The notes under the pieces are model-generated. The model was not told the DNA's origin and ran no database searches. It saw nothing but the letters and a program-made list of their open reading frames with translations. A stretch of DNA of 64,000 bases from Fragum whitleyi. Taxonomy: Eukaryota; Mollusca; Bivalvia; Cardiida; Cardiidae. Positions within the stretch are counted from its first letter, which is position 1. Every line of letters begins with the position of its first letter. The DNA lies in assembly GCA_948146395.1 (NCBI GenBank), contig OX411543.1:32197058-32261057 (forward strand), given 5' to 3'. The translations under genes and the position numbers were made by a program. Of this stretch, positions 22,266 to 33,758 are shown in pieces.

Positions 22266-22470
22266 CAGTTAACATCGTGAAATTGACAAGGTGAATGTTT
22301 TTGGAATGATTTATGAATGAAATTGAATGAGTGCTTGGAGCGAGTTTTGAGTGAATTTAATGGGAGGTAATCCTTTATCGCAAATTTTGTTCAGGATGAA
22401 CAAAATTAGCGATATTGATTAACCCCCCCCCCCCTTTCATAAAAGCGTATACAATTTCTATACATGGCTT
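22266..22470 (+). mobile_element. MITE family C, left half
   Basis: Starts with CAGTTAACATCGTGAAATTG, keeps GGGAGGTAATCC and the AACAAAATTAGCGAT hairpin, then breaks off after 'tctatacatggc'. Confidence 0.65.
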
Positions 22471-22554
22471 CCTTTTATAACTATTATCTATAACTTCTAT
22501 CACTATTATAAATGCCTGTATAGTTATCGGCACTTTCAATAGTGTTGGGCTGAC

Positions 22555-22775
22555 CCCTCAAAATGGAAGCGCGTCTTTTCGTACATAGGCTATATGACGT
22601 CGAAACCACCAACGCTCAAGAAGGAGATTACTTTGATAGAAAAAAATCTTCAATTGCATTGACAAAAGCATCACCAGAAGCCAAATTACGTAAAGAATGA
22701 CATAATTCCACTGCACTAAAGTCCGAGACACTTTCCATTTTACGGAAATTCCCGAGTGAAGTTCTATAGCCAAAT
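22555..22775 (+). repeat. Diverged copy of part of the 1.39-kb direct repeat
   Basis: The run from 'atatgacgtcgaaacc' through 'gcatcaccagaagccaaatt' to 'gtccgagacactttcca' matches, with changes, the direct repeats near 6955-7210 and a third version at 53.8-54.45 kb. This shows the direct repeat contains an older dispersed repeat. Confidence 0.6.
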
Positions 22776-22955
22776 TGTTCCAAAACATATTGTTATCCCC
22801 TGTATTTGTGGGATTTTAACCATTCTTTGAAATTGTAGCTGACTTACTTATAAACTCGCATCGTTTAAAAAATTGGTTATCCCATTCTCACTTAAACCAA
22901 TCAAATATTAAAACTTGGACATTCTTGCAATGTCACACAGCATAGGGGGAAATAA

Positions 22956-23180
22956 CCCCAAGGGCGTAACTCAATTTACGCAAGTGCGCAAAAGAAATAA
23001 TCCTCTGTTGAAAAATATCCTTGATGAATGATGAATGATCATAACATCGAAACAACAGCTTATTCAAGCTATAGTTACGATGTTTTGATTATTCACCTAC
23101 GCTCAAATCATAAGAAGGGAGCAGACGGAGGGCATTCGTCTTTTGTCACAGTTCTCATATCGCCTTTACCCTATATGTTA
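22956..23180 (+). mobile_element. MITE family E
   Basis: Same text as the E insert near 19.2-19.4 kb: GGGCGTAACTC, TACGCAAGTGCG, a palindrome with AGCTATAGTTACGATG, then GTCACAGTTCTCATATCG. Ends less clear. Confidence 0.6.
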
Positions 23181-23325
23181 ATTGGTTGTCGCCTACTGAG
23201 TGCGTATAACATTTAAAGCCCTAGATACGCCTATGAACCCTGCATAATCTGATCTTTGTCTGCACTATAGTACCTGTTTGTCACTAAGCTGATATGACGA
23301 GATTCAGTCTCCTTCAGTAAGTTAA

Positions 23326-23458
23326 GCCTTGCGTTCAGGATGACAAAACGGTGCAAACAATTTTCCAATTATACCCTGCTTTGCAAGTGCACTTGTGTGC
23401 AAAGCGGGATATAATTGACTAACTGTTTGCACCGTTTAGTCATACTGAACGCAGGGCA
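23326..23458. mobile_element. MITE family B, well preserved
   Basis: CCTTGCGTTCAGGATGACAA at the left and TAGTCATACTGAACGCAGGG at the right form terminal inverted repeats that extend inward (ACGGTGCAAAC / GTTTGCACCGT). The centre palindrome is TTTGCAAGTGCAC / TGTGTGCAAAG. It lies 121 bp past the stop codon of gene 1. Confidence 0.85.
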
Positions 23459-23578
23459 GATGTTGTCCTAATCTGCTTACAGGGTAAAATTTCGTTTTAT
23501 GCGTCAATACCATTACGCAATAGATATTGTCCCTGTAAACACCAACAAGTTTTGCCAAAAAATCCATCTAATTGGTCT

Positions 23579-26133
23579 CTAGAAAGTGGAAAATGGTCCA
23601 AGAATATGTGATTTTTCTCTCCTCAAATTACGAATAGTGAAGGAAGGTCCGTGAGGTTTGTTGTATGAGTATTTTGGTGTATATGCTCCTGGTCCAGGGA
23701 TTTTATCTGAAAATAAATAAGCAATTCTTTAAAAGATTTAGAAAAGCAGGATTTGGGCATTGTTTTCCATGGAAGGCGTGTTACTTGCGACCGATTAAAT
23801 TAGCCCAAGATTTAAGTTCAGTGTTTTACATTTATCATATATTTACAAGGATAGTTCAGTTCATTCCGTAAGATTCCTTATTTTTTTTTTTTTTTTTTCG
23901 TTTTTAAATGTGGTCTACTCTAGCATATTTTCTTGACGGGGAATCGGCTGCACGCCACATTTAACCAATTTTCAGTTATATCGTTGCAGTTTATATGACA
24001 CTTGTCGCGGCTGTCTGTCGTTTCTCGGAGGAGTACAACGACAAGGATTAAATTAGAGATACTATTGGCTAAGCAACATCACTACTCAGGCTTATGTTCA
24101 AATGACTAGATAAAAAATAAATAAAAGTTAGCTGAACACGTGAGTGGCTTAAGGTAGTGGACCAATGATAGATCCGCAACATTTCGGCACTAATGAACTA
24201 AAACAATGTAAACATAGGTTTCCTAATGATTTTCATTAGGAAACCTAGTTTAACATTGTGAAAGATCATATGTCCCGAAATCTTGCGGAACTATTACGGA
24301 TCCACTGCCTTAAACTTATGAAGCACGAATTTATAGCCAATCGCATTACCGACTGAGCTATCACCTTACCTTTACCATTCCACATGACTGTGCCTTCCCG
24401 TCTAAATTGGTGACTGAATGCGGGAGATTTTTTCAGTATAACTTTATCTGCCTGGTCCTTGTCATAATCCGCCGGTGACGGTTCTTTGTCACTACCTAGA
24501 ATATAAATAACGTCGTCAGTATCACAAGCAAACTCGATTTAATGAGGCCAAGAGGAATTCGTTCTCAAGACCGCAGTTCAACGCAATGATTTACTGTTCT
24601 CAGGAAATAAATACTCTAGCAAAGACGCTTAAGGAAAAATCTATTCGTGTGCAAAGATAGGTACCATTTCTTAAACGGTCGCGAGCGTTTTCTGAATCCT
24701 AAAGATTTTTAGGGGGTATTTGGATTTCTGTATTCCTCTATTTCTGTATAGGGGACTCGAAATACATAAAGAGGGGGTCTTCTTCCTAATAAAAGACATT
24801 TTACCCTTATCCTGTTGAGTTTGTTTGAACACATTTCCTATTTTTGGGACATATTGACAAGTCTGTCACGATTTTTTCCACAAAAATCAAGTAAATGACA
24901 GACAGCATATGCTAGGATCAGACAGCAAAATGTACAAGCCTATCTTAACTTATACTGTCTCCTTCTGTCGTAAACAGTAGACGAAAGTTTAAAGGAAATT
25001 CTGCATGCAAATCAAATAAATGGACTTCAAAGGAGGTTCGTTTTCACCCCGAGCCCACTCTGGATCCGCCACTGTCGACACAACGCGTATCTCTTCCTAG
25101 CTCACGGACCGTTAATGTACATGTGCAATTAAGGTAGTGGACCCGTAATAGTTCCGCAACATTTCGGACCTTAAGATCTTTCACGTTGTTAAACGAGGTT
25201 TCCTAATGAAAATCATTAGGAAACCTCGGTTAACACTGTTAAAGTTCAATACTTCTTAAACATTGTGCAACTATTACGGGTCCACTACCTTAAGAATATC
25301 GTGAAATTGGGGAGATGAATATTTTTTTGATTATTTTGCAAAGAACTTGAATGAGTGTGTGAAGTGAGCATTTAGTGAAATCAAAGGGAGATAATCCAGT
25401 GTCGCTAATTTTTCTCAAAATGAACGATGAAGCGATATTTATTACCTTTCTTTTGATAAATAAGCATACAGGTTCTATGAATATCTTTCTAGTCTTCACG
25501 ATAGCATAATACGCTTACAAAGTTGAATCATGTCAGAGAAATCGTGTTTTTTTTTTCTACAGATTTTTGTTTCGAATGTAAATCAATGTAGTTGTTGATC
25601 TAATCAATAGTGATTGTAGAGCGTTTTTGAATAGTTTGAGTGAGTGTTTTGAATGAATGAATGAAACGCTGATTGGGCGATTTGTATGGTTTGATCGGAA
25701 TGACAGTCAATTTCCCGATTTTTTCACTTTACGTTGAAGGCACCTACTCGGATCTACTGCTAGTAGCCATGTGCTAAACGAGCCTGAGAGCTTTTCAATT
25801 GAGGTAACCTATTTCGTATATCTTTTTCGCGTTTTCATTTATTGAAAGTAATCTCTGCACTAAAAAAAACTTTCCAAATAAATGTTATTTTAATAACCTA
25901 ACTGTTTTTGCCCCCCCCCCCTTTTTTAAAGGCATTTTTTGATAAATGTCTCCTTCTACTACATATTCTCAGTCACTCTGTTGTCTTAAAAACTGGGTCA
26001 TTTGAATTTACGCATCGTTAGTTAAAAGCGAATTGTAGAATAATTAACTTATTTCAATTTAGTAAGATATCCAAGAAAGCAAAAGAGTAAATCGGTTTAT
26101 AAAAGGTTCAACGTTAAAATAAAGTTTGTGTTA

Positions 26134-26167
<34 letters not shown>

Positions 26168-28746
26168 ACTTACCCCGTTTATTCAAATTCATTTCTTTTC
26201 TCGTACCAATTGTGAATGAAGGTGGTTCTGCCATTGTTCTCTGTCGTGGCCCCAAGGTCGGACGTTGTCTGTAGTGTAAAGGAGTTGGCCACTTAAATAA
26301 AATAAAAGTACCATTTCCTCGGACTGATCAACATCACGAAACATGTATTTCATTTCCAGATGGATATGATATAAAAAGACTTCGAGGATATGTTTGTAGG
26401 ACCCCGAAAAGAACCCCCTCGGGGGGTGGGCAACTTATTTCAGGCCCGGTCGGGGACCGTTGTTATTGTTTTTAGCCGCAAACCAGCCCTGCGTTCAGGC
26501 TGAAAAAATGTTGAAATCCGTTTTCAAATGGTATCCCGCTTTGCACGCAAGTGCACGTGCAAAGCGGGGTATAACTTGAACTTGTCATCCTGAACGCAGG
26601 CTTGCTTTCCGGCTGAAAAAACAACAACAACGGGTCCCGCTCGGGCGAAAAATAGCTTGGCCCAGGGTCAACCACTAGTAAACAATTTATAACGAATAAT
26701 CTTACGATACTTGCGTTGCTACATTTACATTTCATGGCTAAAGGCTTATTGCATTTTCAAAAAAATTTTTTTCTATAGAATAGTGTTGGTATGAATTAAA
26801 ATAACCTAAATATCGCATAGCTTTATTAAGATACAGAGTCCTATTACATGTTCTAGAAATTTAACAAGGAAGATATGAAAATCGAATTCGAATTTATAAG
26901 AATTGCAATATGGATTCAGTCGAATGCGAGTATCATTTTCTGTTAGTCTGTCCAAAATATTAAGAAATAAATATCTTGTCTTATTAATATACGTAATCAG
27001 CGATCCACAAGTTTGAAATAGATAAAAATTATATGAAACTTCTCATATAAATCTAAACACTTTAAGATTTTAAATCATCAACTACTCTTTATAAATTATC
27101 TATCTTTCTAAACCGAGGAGGAGTCTTTTCACTGCTTTTATCGCAAATACCTAATTTTAAAGTTACTTTTGATTAATAAAACTCTTTCATTTCTTATCGC
27201 TCCGCCCCTTTCCACCCCGATTCACAAATTTCCTGCCCCTGTATGCCACCCCTTCCATATGTCCCCCGTCTTTAGGTGGTAGAATACTTACAGCCGAATC
27301 GTTATAGAAATCTACTTTAGATGTCCAAACATCCGGGTTCTGGAACCAGGTTTTCTCCCATGACGTTCGGGAACCACCAGCTGAAAACCCAATAACACAG
27401 GATGTGAGATAGCAGTGAGAATTTTGATTGATTAGAACCAAACTCTAACAGTTTGTTAGTTCATAAAGGCGTGTTTAAACTAGTTCTTAGGCATGTCTTT
27501 TTTTTCTTTTTGTACTAGTATAATGCGGTTTTGTGTTTAAATGAATGGAATGAAAGTAACAAAATAATAATGATAATAGTAATAATAATAATAATAGTAA
27601 TGATAATACTTATAATAATAATAATAATAACCAACAGAACTGGACAATTTAAAAAACCTAGAACTAGCAATTTAAACTTTAAAACAAACAAGACATGTTT
27701 GTGAAACATTTATGCACCTTCCACCCCCACCCACAAGAGCAGGTCGGTGGAATAATGATATATCAACAAAGCGCAATCACTAAAAAAGAGGAAAAAATAA
27801 GAAAAGACTCACTATTGAAATTATATATCATGCTCAAACAGATTGTACTCACCTTTTTCAGGAAAACATTTTGAGCCAAATGACCATGCCGGGGAGTTCG
27901 TTTCATGGAGTGGTTTCACCTTGGGTGTATAATGGGTGGGTCCGGGACCCTCCATATCAATACGAAGTGGGGGCCGGGCGTCCGTCGCTTCATCCCATGT
28001 TATTACTTTACTGGGTTTCTTGGGTTCTTCGTAATATAAACTCGGACCTCTAGGCTGTGGCTTAGTTCTGTGAAAACAAAGTATGATAATTCGTCACGGG
28101 AGATACAAAATCTCGTACCTACAGCTTTTATAAGATGTAGTTATTAGATGTTTGTACCCCATATACGATATGAAAAGTAAGGGAATAAAAATCAAACATG
28201 AAACAATATTTGTCTAAGGATTGCCCGTCAGAAATTCTGTGTGCAAACAGACAATGAACTTCGGCTGTTAATGTTGTTGATTAAAATAACGCTCTACTCT
28301 GTTAAAGAAAAAATATAAAATGAGCTTATGAGTGACATTTCCAACAACTTTGGCATGTGCTTGAGGCGTAAACATTGGGCAGCGTAGACAGCCACAATTT
28401 GTTAATATAGAGTAACCAAATGGTCTACAGATACCTTATCCATCAATAAAATGCATAGTAAAGACTCTGGTCAGACTGTGCGGATGCACAGGCCGGTCAG
28501 AGTCTTTGTTATCTGCAAATATGAAATTGTTGGAAATCGCACGCACAGGCTCAAATTTGTTTCGAGATACAAGTTTATCCAAAATATTTGATATAAACTT
28601 CCGTACGTAAATATACACGGTTTAATAGAGATTGGCATTGCATCAAGAAAATGATGAATTATTTAAGTTCTATCGCACAACAGGGCGTCCTCAATCAATA
28701 AAAAATAGTCATCAATTACTTACGCTTCTGGCCTCCAACCTGCCAT
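23579..28746 (-). CDS. Gene 1: sperm-tail PG-rich (SHIPPO) repeat protein, six exons, 232 aa
   Basis: Coding exons on the minus strand: 28746-28724, 28067-27853, 27380-27292, 26291-26174, 24495-24370, 23706-23579 (TAG at 23579-23581). Every junction has GT donors (GTAAGT, GTGAGT, GTAAGT, GTAAGT, GTAAGG) and AG acceptors, and phases add to exactly 699 bp. The start is MAGWRPEA. PG-type repeats: GPGPTHYTP with SPAWSFGSK (exon 2), WPTPLHYRQRP with PSFTIGTR (exon 4), EPSPADYD with SPAFSHQFRR (exon 5), IPGPGAYTPKYSYNKPHGPS (exon 6). Known relatives (ODF3/CIMAP, STPG) bind microtubules of sperm tails and cilia; that role is inferred. Which paralogue it is cannot be decided without a search, so no symbol is given. 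No poly(A) signal or promoter was identified. Confidence 0.93.
24149..24313. mobile_element. MITE family A, copy 2 (immediately after exon 5 of gene 1)
   Basis: Starts CTTAAGGTAGTGGACC and ends GGATCCACTGCCTTAA. The centre is AGGTTTCCTAATGATTTTCA facing TTAGGAAACCT. Located 57 bp past the exon 5 donor, in intron 5. Confidence 0.85.
25129..25293. mobile_element. MITE family A, copy 3, best preserved
   Basis: 165 bp flanked by TTAA at both ends. Terminal arms TTAAGGTAGTGGACCCGTAA and its inverted partner at the right; centre GGTTTCCTAATGAAAATCAT / TTAGGAAACC. The almost full-length hairpin and TTAA borders suggest piggyBac-type mobilisation (inference). In intron 4 of gene 1. Confidence 0.9.
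25291..25725 (+). mobile_element. MITE family C, abutting a family A copy
   Basis: Left end AATATCGTGAAATTGGGGAG joins the family A copy directly. Has GGGAGATAATCC and a hairpin near 25408-25440, GGAGCGTTTTTGAATAG-like text, and the right end AATGACAGTCAATTTCC. The 69-codon minus frame here is incidental. In intron 4 of gene 1. Confidence 0.75.
26139..26166 (+). repeat. Poly(A) run beside the exon 4 donor of gene 1
   Basis: About 28 A (poly-U in the transcript) starting six bases into intron 4, directly after the GTAAGT donor. Such a tract can act as a U-rich splicing enhancer; it may also be simple slippage. Confidence 0.9.
26485..26602. mobile_element. MITE family B, in intron 3 of gene 1
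   Basis: AGCCCTGCGTTCAGGCTGA at the left, GTCATCCTGAACGCAGG at the right; the centre is a 36-bp near-perfect palindrome with CCCGCTTTGCACG arms. The 87-codon frame overlapping it is not a gene. Confidence 0.85.
27567..27631 (+). repeat. TAA microsatellite
   Basis: Imperfect (TAA/TGA/TAG)n run, about 65 bp, in intron 2 of gene 1. The repetitive Ile-rich minus frame at 27515-27709 is an artefact of it. Confidence 0.9.
28322..28557. mobile_element. MITE family D, in intron 1 of gene 1
   Basis: Left end GAGCTTATGAGTGACATTTC; right end AAATTGTTGG, then CACGCACAGGCTC. Internal inverted pair AAGACTCTGGTCAGACTGTG / GGCCGGTCAGAGTCTT around 28450-28505. Confidence 0.7.
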
Positions 28747-29344
28747 GATAGTTGTCAGCAGATTTTAAAAGCTGCTTTTGCTATTAATCTATCCGGATTA
28801 AAGTTGCTTATCCCATGCATCATTTAAAATTTTCATTCATATACAATTTGTGCACGTCTATATCTGAATTATGGGTAAGCAAGTCCTTTCAAACTTAATT
28901 ATGTTGAACACTTAAACAAAGAACTCTAAAATTTATGTCACTTTTTCAAGTATTTCGTGATACACTCTCCATTAAAGCTAAAATCAACTGTTTAGTTCAT
29001 TTCTTTCTGTTTTATGGAAAAATGCCACTTCAAACTTTTTTTTTTAGAATAAATTAATTTACGATGTTCCGTGCATGTATATTTATATATATATATATAT
29101 ATTTATGTTTCACACAATTCCAACTGTATTTATGAATATTGCCTATACATGAAATATTGTATTGTTGACATAAACACTAAACATACTCCATTGACTTGTA
29201 AATCCTTTGTTTAATTTTAGAATTTCATTGTCCTCTCTTTCAACACTACTGAATGAAAATCTGCGATCCTTTTCATTCCTATCTATTCTCGCGGAATTTT
29301 CATATTAAAACACTGGATGTTTTGTTTCATAAAGATTAAGGGAT
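28747..29344. other. Upstream region of gene 1
   Basis: Should hold its promoter and 5' UTR. No TATA box at a convincing distance. A short (TA)n run is near 29080-29102. No other gene seen. Confidence 0.4.
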
Positions 29345-29704
29345 TATAAGCTTATTTCATGGAGGTATGAAACTAAAAACCTAATAACACTGTATGAAAA
29401 CCCGAAGCGGATTCACACACACGTGTGCTTAGGATTTAAGTTTCATAGCTCCATAAAATCAACAAATAATCTCTTTATATCTTAGAATGTCATATCATGA
29501 AGCAAAAATAGTAATGATTTCTCCTAAATGAAACATATTTCTTATGGGACTACTTAGCGCGAAAGCTTTAAATAAAGGTGTGTTCTAAAATCGTTTTCAT
29601 TGAGTAATTAAATCAATTTTTAGCCAGTCAAAATGCACGTATCTTGATTGACAGAACCAATATTGAATTATTTCTTCATGAAAATGTTTTCCTGCGTTTA
29701 AGGT

Positions 29705-29978
29705 GAACATTTATGACCCGTCACGCGAAAAGGGACCATCTGGATAGTGCGTAAAGTGTCGACCTTAGTCAGACTGCGCGGACTGCGCAGACTGACTAGT
29801 GTCGAAACTTTTCGGAATCTACTTATTTTCTGAATCTAGAATAATCATTCTACCTCCCTGTGAAAGAATTTTGGAAAAGCAAATCCTGGTTGGCATGTAC
29901 TGGAACCGATCCCTGTCTTTATTTTTCAATTGACGGAATTTCATGATGGGCCCTTTTCGCTTGACGGGTCACATCTGC
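29705..29978. mobile_element. MITE family F
   Basis: Inverted ends: ATGACCCGTCACGCGAAAAG at the left, CCCTTTTCGCTTGACGGGTC at the right. The palindromic piece GTCAGACTGCGCGGACTGC is internal. Other copies at 44922-45170 and 58118-58352. Confidence 0.75.
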
Positions 29979-29984
29979 AAAATA

Positions 29985-30048
29985 CTACTCCGCTTTGCTG
30001 CACTTTTCCTGCAAAGCGGCATAAAGTTTCTAAACGTTCGCATATTAT
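29985..30048. mobile_element. MITE family B, core fragment
   Basis: CTCCGCTTTGCTGCAC facing TTTTCCTGCAAAGCGG followed by AGTTTCTAAACGTTCGC. Terminal repeats are missing. Confidence 0.5.
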
Positions 30049-30310
30049 TAAGGAATTTCATCAAGAGAGTTACCAGAGTCCGAAATTATAAAACCTGTTT
30101 TCTTTTGCACAACCTTGAATTTTCTCAAATTAAGAATTTTAATCAATGTATGAAAATGAAATATAATTTTAATAAGTTGTTATTGGTAATGACTTAATGC
30201 TATTATCCTTTATGTTTATGCATTTGTTATAGTATTACAATAAAATTAAATCTTTACTCTCAAATCAACATTTGATAACATTTGCAGTTGAGCATAAAAC
30301 AGTTTTTATA

Positions 30311-31274
30311 ATTTCGGGCCCTTGTTTTATCGGTCCAAATGATGCTTTAGATCTACTAAAGCAAGAAAGAAAGAATCTAGTTATCTATTTACTCGAATTT
30401 TATACCTTAGCTACATTCTGCTTCTTATCAACCAGTTTATCAAAAACCACTAAGAGCCTGTCTCTTATTTGCAGATGACAGATTAATTAGCGAGGTCAAA
30501 TATCGTAAAACAATTGTTTATGTAAACCCAAGTAACATAAACATTCACTAGCTATCTTAACTAAAAAATGACATTTTCTTGAGTAAATCTTTTCAGTCTG
30601 GCATCATTTTTGATCACCATTTTTGGGAAAACAAGCTTACTTGCTAAAGAATGAAACAAAAAATGAAATCAGAAAATTTGGTCACAAAATGAAGCGAAAG
30701 GAAGATGATGATAAGAAAAAGTTTTCTTTCACAGATAATTGAAAATAAAATACATTTCAGATTAATTACTGTATGTCATGAGAGAAAAGGGAATTCCACA
30801 ATTTATACACAACAATTAACTTTCATTGGGAACTTCAAAGAGTGCAAACTCTATGATAGGGTCACATTTTGTCAACACCTTGGTATATGGAATAAGAATC
30901 GTTATACAATCAAAAGACTCCTTTCGTATTCAATCATTTCAACCATCGGTTAGTTAATGAATTACTTAATATGAAGAATTTTGGACATCAGACAGATATT
31001 TGGAAAATATCAAATTTAAACAGAGTAGCCAAAACTGCAAATATAGCATTTCTCTATTAATAGCTAATTAATAGCTATTATCTAGCTCCGAAGCCATATA
31101 CTATTATGTATCCTTAAATCTAAAATGTTAGATAAGACAAAAATGCAAAATGTACATAAACAATGAGTTTCTTGGAGCAATCGTGATACAGTATACGCCG
31201 AATAAATTACAGGTCAGCTTTTGGTTTGGCTATTGTCTTAGCTAAGCCTATATGAATCAGTAAAATAACAGATC
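30311..31274. other. No recognised gene
   Basis: AT-rich. The frames 30272-30478 and 30705-30953 have no domain, splice context or codon bias distinct from background. Confidence 0.4.
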
Positions 31275-31346
31275 GCCCAACGTGGGGCTCGAACCCACGA
31301 CCCCGAGATTAAGAGTCTCGTGCTCTACCGACTGAGCTAGCCGGGC
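31275..31346 (-). tRNA. tRNA-Lys (anticodon CTT)
   Basis: A perfect 72-nt cloverleaf without intron. Acceptor arms GCCCGGC/GTTGGGC pair with two G-U. The D arm is GCTC...GAGC; the anticodon stem is CGAGA/TCTCG with loop CTCTTAA; the T arm GTGGG/CCCAC holds TTCGAGC. The A box (TAGCTCAGTCGGTAGAGC) and B box (GGTTCGAGCCC) are intact, and a short T run follows on the minus strand, a Pol III terminator. Nothing like the SINE body found elsewhere follows it, so this is taken as a true gene. Confidence 0.95.
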
Positions 31347-31507
31347 TGTTACATTTATTCTTTTTTAAGAGGAAAAGAATCGTAACAACTGACATTATAA
31401 CAAAGATTGTAAATTATGTGTGACATTCTTTGAAAGAAAAACGAACAGTTTGTGTTTCTGAAATCAAAACGCTTCTCACCCCCCCCCCCTCACCCCCTCC
31501 CCTAAGT

Positions 31508-32140
31508 TTAAAATCACTTTACACTAATGCATACAGATATCATCGAAATTACATTTGGGTAATATGATTTCAAATTTGATACTTTAATATGCTTTTATAG
31601 GAACAGTATCCGGGTGTCTAAAGGCTTTTTATTACCAGAATGAGTATGTTAACTTGACACGATTGCATGCAAATCATATATTAAGATACATTTGAATAGA
31701 GTTATTTTCAATTCGATGCCCATAATACGGGGAATGTATACCGGTTCTAATGATGGAAATATGCAACAGCCTCTATCTCTCATATATTATTTTTTTACCA
31801 ATCAAAACTCATTTTTTTAAATCATACTTCATTACCCAAATTATTTTTAAATCACTTTACTCAAATGCATTTAAATCATATTTAGATGAATTTGAGTGAA
31901 GTTATGTTTATTTGCCTTCATACGACTAGAATCCGGGCAATACGGACAGTTTTAATTTCATAATTTATTTATTTTAAAATAAGACTTCCTCGTATAAACA
32001 AATTCAAAATTACTTTACTCAAATGCATCTAAATCGTATTAAGATGCATTTGAGTAATGAAATTTAGAATTAGAAGTTCCTACCTGCCTTTATACGACCA
32101 GAATCCGGGGAATATGACGGGTTCTAATGGCGGAAACATA
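31508..32140 (+). repeat. Imperfect tandem units with internal palindromes
   Basis: Three diverged units share AAATCACTTTAC, AAATGCAT, a facing TGCATTTGAGTA, then ATACGACNAGAATCCGGG and GGTTCTAATG. The last unit has a clear palindrome, ACTCAAATGCATCTAAAT with AAGATGCATTTGAGT (about 32018-32058). Poly(C) at 31477-31487 lies just before. Function unknown. Confidence 0.6.
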
Positions 32141-32814
32141 CATCCATGTTTGTCATATTGATCATTGGATGCTTTCCATAAATCTAAATTCATCCTTAAT
32201 AAGGAATAGTTGGTGGTTTATTTTCTATCCTATTTTTTAACATCGTAAATTTTCACGAGAATCCGTTTAACTCGAATACAAAACATTTTTTCTGAAAACA
32301 TGGCCTTAAACGTATTCAACAACACCAATTTCCTTTCAAAAACTACCTTAACAAACCAGTTTCAATCCATGTCAACACTATAATTTTAACGAAATTGATA
32401 TAAGATAACACCTCATATAGCCAAGAGTGTTTTAAACAGTTGTTATAAAGATTTATTACCCCCTACTTGAACTGATTATCTGCTTTAAACATCAATAAAA
32501 CAAAGACCAAACAATTTCAGCAGAGAAAAAATAGCACAATGTTAACCGAAATTTATTTACATACAGCGGTATCAGGCAATCTCGAATGGGGGAAAGGCGT
32601 GGGTACGATCCGTTAGTTGGGCGAATTATCATATGCCAATAGATGAACTTCAGACAATAGTGTGTGGTTTGTTTTGCGTTTAAAGCCACTTCAAACAGTA
32701 TTTAAAAAATGTATCACGGAGCCTAGGGCACCTGCAAATAGTTTCATGTAGTTTTCCAGACCAGTCCAATGCCAACATTTTATCAGAGCAACTAGCTACC
32801 ATTGGTGGTAAGAT
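32141..32814. other. No recognised gene
   Basis: AT-rich spacer. The frame 32492-32689 is unsupported. Confidence 0.45.
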
Positions 32815-33048
32815 GTGTTTGTTTGAATGGGGATTAACGCTACTTTCAACATTACTGCAAAATTATCGCGAGCCATCAGCTGCTTATCCCACTAAGGCGT
32901 ACTACTTTTCATAAACCCTTTGGCGGGAGATAAATGACTTGTGTCACAATGACTTTTGTCAATTGATTGTTGACCGAGCCATGGTTCGAACTTAAGACCC
33001 TAAGATGGACAAGCTATGATTTGTCAATGGGTCAGCCGGGCTCAGCCC
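32815..33048 (-). mobile_element. Old SINE copy (same family as 44325-44607)
   Basis: The 3' part 'ttaacgctactttcaacatt' plus 'ttatcgcgagcc' aligns with the SINE 3' end near 44.35 kb. 'gaccgagccatggttcgaac' marks a decayed tRNA B-box region near 32985. Heavily diverged. Confidence 0.5.
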
Positions 33049-33691
33049 ATTGGTGGTTATTGACTCGAATCTGACCCCTGCTATTTAGATGAATAAAATA
33101 CGGATTATTCGCACTCAAATTTGCACGTGCTTTCATAGGAATGAATAAGAAACGGCATTAAATTCAATACATATTTTTCTAAATAACAAAATACGTCGGT
33201 AATTGTTATTGAAGCATATTTCCACAGAGGTCGAATTCGGGTCAAATTAACCAAGGTATCAGACGAAGCGACCAAGTTATCGCTAAGGTTGTTTTCTGTT
33301 AGCTACAACAAGAATCCGGCTTGTTTCCATCTGTTGTAAAACGTTTTGAGAGCCTACGACGATTCCCATTTTTTCCCCCAGCCAAAACATGAAAACGGGA
33401 GGAAAAACTGCACCTGACCGTTTAAATGTTTATACGTGCTTTTGAAATGGTTTTTCAGTTAATATATGAAAAATGGACACATATATCGGTAGTAAACAAC
33501 GTCATTGTTTTAGATATACATCTCATCGGATGTAAATGAAATGGGAAAAAATGAATAAAAAAAAGAAGAAAAAACAACCGTAGTTCCATTTGAAAATAAT
33601 AACATAGAAATCTGTGTTTGTAGTAAAAGAAAATGAAAAATATTGTTTACGAGATATTTGTCAAAATATCCCGAAACTAACCATTTGGTAA
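33049..33691. other. No recognised feature
   Basis: Spacer past the proposed end of gene 2; would contain its 3' UTR. No poly(A) signal could be assigned. Confidence 0.35.
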
Positions 33692-33758
33692 TCAGCGAAC
33701 TCTCCCAAAACGCTTGGGTACATACATTCGATAGATGACGGTACCCTGGCTACGGCGT
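33692..33758 (-). CDS. Gene 2, tentative terminal exon
   Basis: Codes RRSQGTVIYRMYVPKRFGRV plus one residue and TGA. More GC-rich and Arg-rich than the surroundings, and the phase fits, but the acceptor (CATAGAAAG) is weak. Confidence 0.35.

Larger units (their letters stand above)
29345..30310 (+). repeat. Dispersed duplicated block (matches 59515-61310)
   Basis: The text 'aacctaataacactgtatg', 'catatttcttat(t/g)gga', and later 'cagttgagcat' occur in the same order at both places, with different insertions between them. This copy carries a family F MITE (29705-29978) and a family B fragment (29985-30048). Short frames here are not genes. Confidence 0.6.

Noticed and set aside
24339..24363. 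tRNA A-box-like match (TAGCTCAGTCGGTA on the minus strand)
   Set aside because: No matching T arm or acceptor stem; it overlaps the end of a family A MITE neighbourhood and is at most a SINE scrap.
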